Positions 27,957 to 38,097 of a stretch of 64,000 bases of DNA are shown here, piece by piece. Position numbers and translations under genes: made by a program. The notes beneath the pieces are model-generated. The model ran no database searches, was not told the origin of the DNA, and saw nothing but the letters and a program-made list of their open reading frames with translations. This DNA is from Chitinophagaceae bacterium. GTDB taxonomy: Bacteria; Bacteroidota; Bacteroidia; Chitinophagales; Chitinophagaceae. The stretch is taken from contig JADKJC010000002.1 in the NCBI GenBank assembly GCA_016722465.1, forward strand, positions 262,501 to 326,500, given 5' to 3'. Every line of letters starts with the position of its first letter. Within the stretch, counting starts at the first letter, position 1.

Positions 27957-29015
27957 TTAATTCAGCATATCCGACAGTTTCTTCTCATTCAAAATAATAA
28001 TATTCCCTGCCTGGATCTCAATTAGTTTTTCCGATTTAAAATCACTGAGGGTTCTTATCAATGATTCGGTGGCGGTGCCGGCAATATTGGCCAGGTCTTC
28101 CCTCGAAATCTGTATGGAGAATTTTTCGCCCTGGTCTTTCCTGTATTTGGTTTGAAGGGTAATCAACGCATCTGCCACTCTTTTACGCAGTGAATTATAA
28201 GCCAGCCCCAGTAACTGTTCTTCTTTTTCAGCAACATCTTTGGCCAGCAGCTTAATAAATTTCTGCATTACTTCTTTATTGCTTTCTATCAGGCCGCTGA
28301 ATTCCTCAATCGGGATGATGGCAATTTCAGTATCATCAATTGCTTCAGCAGTTTCTTTATACACCGTTCCTTCCAGCATGGCAACATATCCAATAAAATC
28401 GCCTTCCGTATGCAGGCCCACAGTAAACTCTTTACCATCGGCATTGGTCTTGAAGGTTTTCACCTTCCCTTTTTCAACATAATACAGTTTGGTGGGGTGG
28501 TTGCCTTCGGAATAAATGATCTGTTTCTTTTTATAGTGATTCACATGCCTGTCCCTGGTAAAATTTTCCAACGCCTTCTTGCCGCTAAACTCATCCAGCA
28601 TCTGTTGCATTCCAGCTGCGTTGGATTCAAAGTTCTTTTTCAGCAGGTCAACCTTGTTTAGCCTGCTTTCAATTGCGGTCAGTAATTCTATATCCGTAAA
28701 AGGCTTGGTAACATAATCATCGGCCCCCATTTCCATTCCTTTCCTGAAATCGCTCCGTTCTGCTTTTGCAGTTAAAAAAATAAAAGGAATGCCTTTCAGT
28801 TCAGGGTTTTTATTCAGCAGGTGCAATACGCCGTAACCATCCAGTACCGGCATCATTACATCACATACAATCAGGTCAGGTTTGTCGGCAATAGCTTTTT
28901 CCACTCCTACCTTACCATTTTCAGCGGTACTCACTTTATAGCCGCCCAACTCCAGTATTTCTGAAGTGTTTTCCCTTATCTCATCGTTATCCTCAATTAA
29001 TAGCAGGTGTTTCAT
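27957..29015 (-). CDS. response regulator fused to cNMP-binding and Crp-type HTH domains
   Basis: 352 residues from the ATG at 29015 (MKHLLLIEDNDEIREN); an alternative ATG at 29027 adds four residues. A receiver domain (1-120) has Asp in LIVCDVMMPVLDGYG, TAKAERSDF and the KPF Lys. A cNMP-binding-like barrel (about 150-265) begins KKKQIIYSEGNHPTKLYYVE and includes GDFIGYVAMLEG. A Crp/Fnr winged helix (about 275-350) includes SREDLANIAGTATESLIRTL, the DNA-recognition helix. There are no Fnr-type N-terminal Cys, so oxygen would be sensed through the kinase encoded just upstream. It acts like FixJ and FixK in one protein. It likely regulates the adjacent cbb3 genes. Confidence 0.9.
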   Translation of the reverse strand: MKHLLLIEDNDEIRENTSEILELGGYKVSTAENGKVGVEKAIADKPDLIVCDVMMPVLDGYGVLHLLNKNPELKGIPFIFLTAKAERSDFRKGMEMGADDYVTKPFTDIELLTAIESRLNKVDLLKKNFESNAAGMQQMLDEFSGKKALENFTRDRHVNHYKKKQIIYSEGNHPTKLYYVEKGKVKTFKTNADGKEFTVGLHTEGDFIGYVAMLEGTVYKETAEAIDDTEIAIIPIEEFSGLIESNKEVMQKFIKLLAKDVAEKEEQLLGLAYNSLRKRVADALITLQTKYRKDQGEKFSIQISREDLANIAGTATESLIRTLSDFKSEKLIEIQAGNIIILNEKKLSDMLN

Positions 29016-29019
29016 GTAA

Positions 29020-30279
29020 TTATTCATTAGTGTTATTAAAGGTAATAATAAAGGTTGTTCCCTTCTCCAGTTCGCTTTTGCACTCAATCAGCCCGTTCAT
29101 CAGTTCCACATATTTGCCAACAATATGCAAACCCAGCCCCGTACCCTGTATATTGGTTGCATTTTTTCCCCGGAAAAATCTTTCAAAAAGATGCTCCTGG
29201 TCTTCATCAGAAATGCCCAGCCCGCTATCCTTAATTGTAAAGATAATGCCATCTGCATCTACTTTGGTATGCACCAGTATTTTTCCATATTCCGGTGAAA
29301 ACTTGATGGCATTAGACAGCAGGTTGATGAACACATTTCTCAGCAGGGTAACATCCAGCACCACAAAAGTATCCCCATCGTGTTCGCAAATAATCTGCTG
29401 ACCTTTTCGTGCAATGCCCTGTATCTCCCCAGAAATATTATGAAGCAGTTCTTTAACACTAAACCGGGTGAAATTGGTAACGATCTTGCCATCTTCAATT
29501 TTACCAATGGACAGAAACTCATTTAAAATATCGGTAAGGTTATGTACGGCTGACTTTATTCGCTGTATGTGCTTGTCTCTTTTATCCTGTTCATCTCCCT
29601 GAACATATTTAGCCACTAGCGAAGCTGATGACAGTATGGTACTTAAAGGAGTGCGAAATTCATGGGATGCCATTGAAACAAAACGGCTTTTCAGATCACC
29701 CAGTTCTTTTTCCTTGCTTAATGCCTGCCCCAGTTCGTCTTTCGATTTTTCCAGCTCCCTCATCGTTTCTTCCAGCTGGCTTGTACGTAACACTACTTTT
29801 TGTTCCAGGTCGTCATTCAATCCTTCTATCTTTAAATTGATCTCTTCCAGCTCCTTCTGCTGGCGCAGCACTGCATTCTCTATTTCCTTTCTCCGGGTAA
29901 TGTCGTTGATAAAGGCAATAATAAAATTGGCATCCCCGCTTTTATAGTTACTCAGGCTTACCTCCACCGGGAACTCTTCTCCAAATTTTTTTACGCCGAA
30001 AAGATCAATGCCAAGGCCCATTGGCCTTTTGTTGGGATGCGCCGCATAATTATCCCTGTAGCCCACATGGTTATGATGAAACCGTGCAGGTATCAGTATC
30101 TCTAATTTTTGACCTGCAATATCCTTTATATCAGTATAACCAAATTGATTCAGCAGGAAATTGTTGGCCAAAACAATATCTCCTTTTTGATTGACGATTA
30201 AAATTCCAAGAGAAGCATACTGGAAAAGCGCTTCAAACTTTTCCTTTTCATTCAATAATTCAATTTGCGTAGAAACCAT
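29020..30279 (-). CDS. PAS-domain sensor histidine kinase
   Basis: 419 residues from the ATG at 30279 (MVSTQIELLNEKEKFEALFQ). A PAS domain (about 15-135) with ASLGILIVNQKGDIVLANN and an HNHVGYRDNYAAHP stretch is typical of PAS/FixL-like sensors. A coiled coil (about 135-200) leads to the HisKA motif MASHEFRTPLSTILSSASL (phospho-His). The HATPase has NLLSNAIKFSPEYGK, DSGLGI and GTGLGLHIVGKYVE. There are no membrane segments, so it is a cytoplasmic sensor. Its stop lies 4 bp before the regulator start, making an obvious two-component pair. Heme binding by the PAS domain is possible but is not proven by the sequence. Confidence 0.92.
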   Translation of the reverse strand: MVSTQIELLNEKEKFEALFQYASLGILIVNQKGDIVLANNFLLNQFGYTDIKDIAGQKLEILIPARFHHNHVGYRDNYAAHPNKRPMGLGIDLFGVKKFGEEFPVEVSLSNYKSGDANFIIAFINDITRRKEIENAVLRQQKELEEINLKIEGLNDDLEQKVVLRTSQLEETMRELEKSKDELGQALSKEKELGDLKSRFVSMASHEFRTPLSTILSSASLVAKYVQGDEQDKRDKHIQRIKSAVHNLTDILNEFLSIGKIEDGKIVTNFTRFSVKELLHNISGEIQGIARKGQQIICEHDGDTFVVLDVTLLRNVFINLLSNAIKFSPEYGKILVHTKVDADGIIFTIKDSGLGISDEDQEHLFERFFRGKNATNIQGTGLGLHIVGKYVELMNGLIECKSELEKGTTFIITFNNTNE

Positions 30280-30730
30280 AAGCAGGTAAAATACTTTGGT
30301 GTAAAAGTAAAGCATCTGCATCCATCATCGGTAAATTTTATAAACGAAAAAATAACGGAGACCCGGCGATCATACACTATCGTAAATTCGGTAATGCACT
30401 CAGCGCAGGCAACAGCAGTGTAACTGCCATTATAACTATCCAACAACAGGCAGATTTGATATTGTGTACCTGGGTAATTCTTCTTTTCAAAAATTAATAA
30501 CACAGAATTCATACAATACTGCAACCCTGTTGGCTTGGGTACATCATTAAATACATACCACAAATGAGCCCCACACCTGCTGCAGGTACCTTTGGCAGGT
30601 TCAATACCATAGGTACTGTCTTCCTGCTGCAGCACACAGCTATTATTTTCCGGTTTCCGGAAATTTGGGCAGCCGGTGCCAATTTCAAACTTTGCAGCAA
30701 AACTGAATTATTAAAGTCCACAGCAAACAT
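30252..30730 (-). pseudogene. possible Cys-rich hypothetical gene, frame-broken
   Basis: On the minus strand a protein-like stretch has Cys pairs in GTCSRCGAHLWYVFND and TAVACAECITEF, with QYCMNSVLLIFEKKNYPGTQ between them. The pattern suggests a zinc-ribbon protein. That frame has no start: it is open from 30707 with FEIGTGCPNFRKPENNS, while an ATG at 30730 (MFAVDFNNS) is in another frame, so a missing base near 30690 could join them. The stretch from about 30380 to 30252 looks non-coding and overlaps the kinase start. No family is recognised. The rest of 30731-31036 shows nothing. Confidence 0.3.
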
Positions 30731-31036
30731 ATTTGTAAATACCAGCTTCGTAATGGTTCCAATATTTGCTACTGTAAGCCCTTCCTGTACCTTCCAGCCG
30801 GGTTACCTGGCAGGCTTTGGGAGATAATTTCTTTTCATTCAGTTGCTGTTTTTACCGCAGTAAATGTATGCTGCCGGGAAAATGCAGTTCAGTATGCGAT
30901 AATCAATGCAAATACAAAGAATATTACTTTCAGGACCCTTATTTTAAAAGTGTATTTACAGATAAGTTGCTGATCGTTTAACAACAGCAAACAATCAGGA
31001 TGTTTAATTGTAATTTAGTTATCAAAAGAAAAACTC

Positions 31037-31201
31037 ATGGGAATCTTCAGCCAGGTTGCTCAATATCTTTACTTAAAGAAAAAAGACCCCAATACACCCA
31101 AGAGCCAGTGGGTAAAATACATGCACGGTATTAACCGTATTTCCATTTTGCTTTTCCTGGCAGGATTGATCATCCTTGCAATAAAACTATTAAGGCGATA
31201 G
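31037..31201 (+). CDS. 54-residue membrane protein, DUF6728-like
   Basis: ATG at 31037, TAG at 31199-31201. The N-terminal half MGIFSQVAQYLYLKKKDPNT is followed by QWVKYMHGINRISI and a membrane helix (LLFLAGLIILAIKLL). The MGIF..V..YLYL.KKDP...K......MHGINRIS pattern is one I recall from a short conserved Bacteroidota family (DUF6728). Function unknown, inner membrane likely. Stand-alone gene; the following 202 bp up to the GloVer gene show only a weak TTGCCT/AGGCAA hairpin. Confidence 0.68.
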   Translation: MGIFSQVAQYLYLKKKDPNTPKSQWVKYMHGINRISILLFLAGLIILAIKLLRR

Positions 31202-31403
31202 TTGTTCCCTTACAATTTGCCTCAATATTTTCAGGCAACTAATAATTACCACCGTTATCAAAACTCCTGACGGCTATCATCGTTCTGCAGCCATTACCTG
31301 TGCTACCTTTACAGCCAATCTCATCTCAACAATTCTTCGCTGACTATTCTCAGAATTCTCTCTGAAGGCCGTACCTCCCTGCGAACTGATTAAAATTTAT
31401 TTT

Positions 31404-33701
31404 ATGAAAAAGATATTGCTATTGGCAGTTGTACTGTTGAGTTCAATCCTGTTGCCTGCACAGGGTGTGTATCAACTTTGGGGAATGACGCAAGCCGGCG
31501 GCAAAGATGACCAGGGTGTTATTTTCAATACAGACGGTGCTGGCAATAAATTCCGTTTAAAACATGAGTTTAGCAACTTATTTAACCAGGGATACGGGCC
31601 GGTGCTGGAGCTAACGGCATACAAGGGTAAATTTTACGGAATGACAATTCGTGGAGGAGTTTATAATACAGGAGTCATTTTTGAATGGAACCCAAACACA
31701 GGCATTTATACAAAAAAAGTTGATTTGAAAAATGCAGGTGCCAGTTTAACGCTCCCTTCCGGTAAACTAACTTTGAGTAATGGTAAGTTCTATGGCACAT
31801 CCTATTATGGCGCCAATGGAAGTGGGGCAATTTTTGAATGGGACCCCAATACAAATATTTACACAGAAAAATTTGATTTTAGTTATAGTGAAGATGGCCA
31901 AGCCCCGCTGGGCGGCTTAATAATGTATGGAGATAAATATTACGGATTGACAGCTGGCGGAGGAAGCAACTATGCAGGAGTAATTTTCGAATGGGACCCA
32001 GCTACGAATGTTTACACAAAAAAGTATGATTTTAATAGTGTAGATGGCACTTACCCTTCCGGTGGCTTAACGATATATGGATGCAGATTATATGGAATGA
32101 CATCCTGGGGAGGATTAAATGAAGCTGGGGTAATTTTTGAATGGAGTCCTACTTCGAATGTCTTCCAAAAAAAGTTCGATTTTGATGGCACCGGAGGTTC
32201 TCATCCATACGGAAACTTAACCCTTCTAAACGGGATTTTTTATGGCACGACGAATAGGGGCGGAGCCAACAACACCGGTGCAATTTTTAAATGGCACCCG
32301 GCAACAAACATCTACTATAAACAGTTTGATTTCAACAATGCAAACGGGGAAAGCCCTGTTGGCAGCTTAATAGCCAATAATGGAAAATTCTTTGGCCTGA
32401 CGAATGGAGGTGGATCAATGAATTACGGAGTAATTTTTGAATGGAACCCATCAACAAATATCTATTCCAAAAAATTGGATTTCAATGGTGCCAATGGAAA
32501 AAACCCTTCTTCCGGCAATAGCTTCACCTTAGTACCTGCACCGGTAGCTAAAGGTCTACCAGGTAGTTGCACAACTTTTCTGCCCGTAACCATCAACAGC
32601 AGCAATAACAACCAATGGATATCCATTACAGATGATGATGGCAACGCAGTAGCAGAAATAAAAGCCAATGGCAATAACCTGGGCATAGTTACCGCATCCA
32701 TGTTCATTAATAATACTGCAGTGAGAGAAGATGCATCTAAACGGCTTTACCTCGACAGGAACATTACCATCACGGCACAGGTACAACCAACAACAGCAGT
32801 TGATATTCGTTTATATATCAAAGGCGTAGAATACGAAGCTTTGAAAAATGCAGTGAACTCAAATGGGCAATCAGCAGGTATTGACAGCATTAGTGATATC
32901 ACTGTTTATAAAGTAAGCGATGGCTGATCCCCTGCTGTTTCATCGTTTAGCAATAAGCTCACTGCTACTGCAGCTACCTGGGGAGCTGATTGTGTTTTCT
33001 CTGCAAGCATCACTTCTTCCTCATCATTTTATTTTGCAGGCAAAGCAGCGGTTTGTTCAGCGCCGGTTATTTCACAGGTCAATGCAAACCCGAATAAACT
33101 CTGGCCTCCCAATCACCAGTTGAAAAATGTAACCGTCAGTTATAACATCACAGGTACCTGTACCCCAATTACAAGCTGGCTAACCGTCAGCAGCAATGAA
33201 CCTCTGACAGGAACAGGATGTGGTGATATTGCTCCGGACTGGATCATCGTGAACAATCATCACTTGAAATTAAGAGCAGAAAGAGCAGGGCATGGCAATG
33301 GAAGAATATATACCATCTGCATCAATGCAAAAGATGCGGCCGGAAATATTACAACACAAAAAGCAAAAGTAACAGTGCCGCATAACCAGGGCTGTTCCAA
33401 TTCAAAAGGTGCCTATAATAATGAAGGCTATATTGATGCCAATGGAGACTATTTTGATCAGTGGTTTGAATGCAGCTTAACACCCAACCCATCCGGCGGA
33501 AGTTTTAACCTGCAGGTGGCAACCGCCTCTAACGACAAAATTGAAGTAACAATATTGGATGTAAGCGGAAGGCTGATCCACAAATTGAATACAGTAAAAA
33601 ATCAATCCCTGCGCTTTGGTGATGAGTTGAAAAATGGTGTGTACATGGTAATAATAACACAGGGACAACAGCAGCAAATAATTAAATTGATTAAACAATA
33701 A
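31404..33701 (+). pseudogene. GloVer-repeat T9SS cargo protein 1, with in-frame TGA
   Basis: 766 codons in one frame. Signal peptide MKKILLLAVVLLSSILLPAQ. Seven repeats of about 48 residues follow the pattern KFYGMT..GG...GVIFEWDP.TN.Y.KK.DF, the Gloeo/Verruco (TIGR03803) repeat. Next comes a shared beta domain (LVPAPVAKGLPGSC; YLDRNITITAQ), a WPPNHQLKNVTVSYN surface domain with HHLKLRAERAG, and a T9SS type A sorting domain (TPNPSGGSFNLQV, ILDVSGRLIHK, NGVYMVIITQG). TGA at 32925-32927 sits where the next gene has TGT (Cys). Without readthrough the protein would lose its sorting domain. It would be a secreted surface protein. Confidence 0.85.
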
Positions 33702-33836
33702 GCACGACAAGCTTTTGCTCCTGCGATGTGCGGGGGCAAAGGCTTTATCTTTTCACAATCATTCAGCCATCCTTCACCGCTACCTAAACTCCGCTCAAAA
33801 CACAGCGTTGCTACCGCAGCAATAAAAAATTATATC

Positions 33837-36800
33837 ATGAAAAAGATTTTACTATTAACAGTTGCGCTGTTGACAATGCTGTTACCTGCACAGGGTGTTT
33901 ACCAGCTTTGGGGAATGACGAGGGCGATGGCACTAACAACATGGGGGTAATTTTCAACACAGATGGGACAGGTGACAATTTGCAAATAAAGAGAAAACTG
34001 AAAAATAGTTATCCTGGAGGTAACCCGGTATATACGAATCTGATTGAACACAATAATAAGTTTTACGGGATGACGAGTGAAGGTGGTGATAATAACCTCG
34101 GCGTAATTTTCGAATGGAATCCGTCAACAAATGTGTATATAAAAAAAGTTGATTTCAATGGGAGCAATGGAGCAATCCCCACAGGCAGCCTGGCATTTTA
34201 TGCTGGTAAGTTTTACGGAATGACAAGTCTGGGTGGGAATAACAACCAGGGCGTAATTTTTGAATGGGACCCTTCAACAAATACACTCCGCAAAAAAATT
34301 GAATTAAATGTGGGAATAGGCAGTATTCCATTGGGCAGCATGACACTCTACCTTAATAAGTTCTATGGAGTAACAAACAAAGGCGGCAATTATAACGGCG
34401 GAGTGGTTTTTGAATGGACGCCATCAACAAATGTTTACATTAAAAAAAATGATTTTGACTTCACAAAAGGAAGCCATCCAATTGGAGATTTAACACTTTA
34501 TAGAGGTAAATTTTATGGCATGACGAGTGAAGGAGGATGTACAGGGAAAGGTGTGATATTTGAGTGGGATCCAGTGACGAATATTTTCTATAAAAAAAAA
34601 TTTAATGGCACAGATGGGAGCAATCCACATGGAGGTTTAACTATGCTAAATGGTGATTTTTACGGCATGTCTAACGAAGGAGGCATCAATAATAAAGGAG
34701 TAATTTTCAAATGGAATCCATTGACCAATGCATATAATAAAAGATTTGACCTTACCAAATCAGAAGGTGCAAACCCAGAGGGCAACCTGGTATATTATGG
34801 TGAAAAATTCTATGGAATGACGCCCATAGGTGGAATAAACCCGGGGGACCCAGAGGACGCACCACATGGCCAAATTTTTGAATGGGATCCCGTAACAAAT
34901 GCATTTTGGGGTATATTACATTTTTCACCCTATTTTACCGGGTCATCTCCCCATGGCAGCTTATCAATCTATGAGGGAAAGCTATATGGCATGACAAGTT
35001 GGGGCGGCAGCAATTGTGCCACATGTGAAAATAGAAATGGGGTAATCTTTGACATAGAACCTTCCTCAGAAATTTATACAAAAAGGATATCATTTAACAG
35101 CACCGATGGAATTGGCACAGGGAGTTTGACTCAATATAAAGGTAAAATATATGGGATAACAGAAGAGGGCGGAAAGGATGATGTGGGAACAATTTCAGAA
35201 TGGGATCTATCAACAAATAGTTATACAAAAAAAATAGACTTACCTTTTTCCAGTTATTCATGCAGTTATTTAACACTTTTCAATAGCAAGTTCTATGGAA
35301 TGTCTTCGGTTGGAGATAATAACGTGGGCGCAATTTTGAATGGGATCCGGCAACAAATACGTACGTAAAAAAATAGATTTTCAATTTGATTTTTTTGTGA
35401 GACCATCAGGTAGCCTGGTTTTAAGCAATGGGAAATTCTATGGCAGACTTTCATCAACCTGGAGCAATGAGACTGTGGTAGTTTTTGAGTGGGATCCTGT
35501 AACAAATGTTTGTATATATAAAATATCGTTTAATGGTGCCAATACTGATGTTCCACAAAATGGGTTGACCCCGTTCAATGAAAAATTTTATGGCACAACC
35601 AATGGCAATGACAATAATAGTGCTGGAGGGATTTTTGAATGGGATCCCTTAACAAATGACTACCTCAAAAAATTTGATTTTGTTAATGCAACAAATGAAC
35701 GCTCCCCCTTTGGAAGCTTAACGTTTTGTGCAGGAAAGCTTTATGGCTTTGCAGAAGGTGGGGCAGTTGGTGATGGTGTAATTTTCGAATGGGACCCGGT
35801 TACTAATGAGTATGCAAAAAAGTATGACTTTAATGGCAGAATTGATGGTTGGCCACAGGGAAACCTGGCGATGAATGCTGGAAAGCTGTACGGTTTCACT
35901 ACCAATAGAAATGATTCGGCTGTTATTTTTGAATGGGATCCATCTTCAAATATTTACACCCGAAAAAGTAATTTTATCTTAGCTAATACTGGCATACCTT
36001 CTGTTACTAACCTCACACTTGTTCCTGCACCTGTAGCCAAAGGTCTCCCCGGCAGTTGCACAAGTTTTCCAACCGTAACCATCAATAACAGCAACAACAA
36101 CCAATGGGTATCTATCACCGATGAAGATGGCAATGCCGTGGCAGAGATAAAAGCCAACGGCAACAATCTTGGAGTGGTTACCACCTCCATGTATATCAAT
36201 AATGCAGCAGTTCGGCAGGATGCTGCTAAAAGGCTTTACCTCGACAGGAACATTACAATTACTCCACAGTTTCAACCAACTACTGCAGTGGACATACGCC
36301 TTTACATAAAAGCAGCTGAATACATGGAATTGAAAAATGCAGTAAACTCTATTGCACAGCCTTCGGGCATTAACAATATCAATGATATCAATATTTATAA
36401 AGTCAGCAGTGGATGTTCACCTGCGGTTTCAACACTTACCAATAAGATTACTGCTACAGCAGGTACATGGGAAGCCGACTACGTTTTCACCACAAGCATT
36501 ACCTCTTTCTCGTCATTTTATTTTGCCGGCAAAGCGGCTGTTTGTTCAGCCCCGGTTATTACACAGGTACATGCAAACCCTGCTACACTTTGGCCACCCA
36601 ATCACCAGTTGAAAAACGTAACTGTAAACTACAACACAACTGGTACCTGTACCCCAATTACAAGCTGGCTTACAGTTAGCAGCAATCAACCTTTAACAGG
36701 AACAGGGTGCGGCGATGCTGCTCCCGACTGGATCATTGTGAACAATCATCATTTGAAACTAAGGGCAGAAAGAGCAGGCAATGGCAAAGGAAGAATTTAT

Positions 36801-37190
36801 ACCATTACCATCAATGCAAAAAATGCCGCCGGAAATATTTCGACAAAAAAAACAACGGTAACAGTAGCGCATCACCAGGGTTGCACCAATGCAAAAGGCA
36901 CTTACAATGCTGAAGGCTACATTGATGCCAATGGAGATTACTTTGACCAGTGGTTTGATTGCAGCATCACGCCCAATCCCTCCAGGCAAAGCTTTAACCT
37001 GCAGGTTGCCACTGGATCAGGTGAAAAGATCGAAGCATCAATATTGGATGTAAGCGGAAGATTGATCCGTAAAATGAATACCGTAAAAAATCAATCCATT
37101 CGCTTTGGTGATGAGTTGAAACCCGGCGTGTACATGGTAATCATCACACAGGGACAACAGCAACAAATTATTAAAGTGATAAAACAGTAA
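33837..37190 (+). pseudogene. GloVer-repeat T9SS cargo protein 2, three one-base losses
   Basis: About 1118 residues after repair. Same build as the preceding gene: signal peptide MKKILLLTVALLTMLLPAQ, about 14 GloVer repeats, shared beta domain, WPPNHQLKNVTVNYN domain and T9SS sorting domain (TPNPSRQSFNLQV, PGVYMVIITQG). Frames step 0, 2, 1, 0 at about 33918 (after WGMT), 35335 (IFEWDP lost; TTTT should be TTTTT) and 35380 (seven A should be eight). Each step is one missing base. It is a tandem paralogue 135 bp downstream of cargo gene 1, with double the repeats. Surface role unknown. Confidence 0.85.
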
Positions 37191-37200
37191 GCATAAAAAC

Positions 37201-37231
37201 AAAGCCCTCATGCCTGGTGCATGAGGGCTTT
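37201..37231. terminator. bidirectional rho-independent terminator
   Basis: A 13-bp perfect stem (37201-37213 with 37219-37231), loop CTGGT. It ends cargo gene 2 and the convergent head-GIN gene; the T run is short. Confidence 0.85.
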
Positions 37232-37251
37232 GTTCATTCATATTAAAAAGA

Positions 37252-37953
37252 TCAATCTTCCTTTTTTACACTGCCGGCACCGCTTACATGAGAATTTACC
37301 TGGCACCCGCCTGAATAAAAAACATTGCCGGCGCCAGAAGCATGCGCTTCTAAACTTACACTTGCATACACATGAATATTACCGGCACCACTGGTTTCTG
37401 CAACCGCATTCTCACTCAACAGCTCCCTGGCTTTAATGCCGGCACCACCACTGGCTTTGGCAGTATGCTCCCTTGTCCTTCCTTTCAGTTCAATATTGCC
37501 GGCTCCGGAAACATCTGATTCTACTTCTGGTGCATCTACGGTAGCTTCAATACTGGCGGCTCCGGATGCTTCCAGCATAATTTTACCAGTGTTTTTTAAC
37601 TGGTCAAGCACTTTTACATTGGCTGCGCCAGAACTGTTGATCCGGTTAATTTCAGGGGCTGTGATGTAAATTTTCAGGTGTGCATTATTGATACTAAAGC
37701 TCTTTTTAAATTCAATGTTCAGTTTATCCCCACTCACCCTGGTGTTGATGTATTTCATCAGGTTGTCATCCGCTTCAACTTCAACGGTGGTGGTGGGTCC
37801 TGATTTTAACTCTACTTCAAAGGCACTGCCTACCGAAATACCCTTAAAATCTCCAACCTGTCTTTTTTCTGTGATCAAATTGCCGCTTCCGTGTATCTGG
37901 CGGCAGGATGTGAATGCGATCATTACCGCAGCAAAAAATGCAAATTTTCTCAT
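37252..37953 (-). CDS. head-GIN (DUF2807) lipoprotein
   Basis: 233 residues. A lipoprotein signal ends AFTSC at residue 18. The rest is a right-handed beta helix built from repeats such as SGAANVKVLDQLKNTGKIML, ASGAASIEA, VSGAGNIELKG, ASGGAGIKA and TSGAGNIHVYA, which is the DUF2807 'putative auto-transporter adhesin, head GIN' domain. It sits on the periplasmic or outer face of a membrane. The C-terminus is SGAGSVKKED. Its role is unknown. The gene diverges from guaA, with 144 bp between. Confidence 0.9.
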   Translation of the reverse strand: MRKFAFFAAVMIAFTSCRQIHGSGNLITEKRQVGDFKGISVGSAFEVELKSGPTTTVEVEADDNLMKYINTRVSGDKLNIEFKKSFSINNAHLKIYITAPEINRINSSGAANVKVLDQLKNTGKIMLEASGAASIEATVDAPEVESDVSGAGNIELKGRTREHTAKASGGAGIKARELLSENAVAETSGAGNIHVYASVSLEAHASGAGNVFYSGGCQVNSHVSGAGSVKKED

Positions 37954-38084
37954 GGCTTATATTTTTTGTAAAGATTTAAAATAAAAACTATCTGTACAAA
38001 CCTTTTATATAAAAAACAATCATCCTGTTTTTCATTTACCAAACAAACCCTGAATCTTACTTCCCAAACTAGCAAGCATTTATT

Positions 38085-38092
38085 TACCTTCG
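38085..38092 (+). promoter_or_regulatory. -7-like promoter box of guaA
   Basis: TACCTTCG (TAnnTTTG with one change) ends only 5 bp before the guaA ATG. If used, the mRNA would have almost no leader. No -33 TTTG was found at the right distance. Confidence 0.4.
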
Positions 38093-38097
38093 CAGCC

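Noticed and set aside
30564..30827. Plus-strand 87-codon frame opposite the Cys-rich stretch
   Set aside because: Lies opposite the more protein-like minus-strand frame and resembles no protein.
19264..32927. TAG (ccoI) and TGA (GloVer 1) as recoded pyrrolysine or selenocysteine codons
   Set aside because: Expected residues are Tyr and Cys at non-catalytic positions; no recoding hairpin is evident and one-base errors are common in this window.
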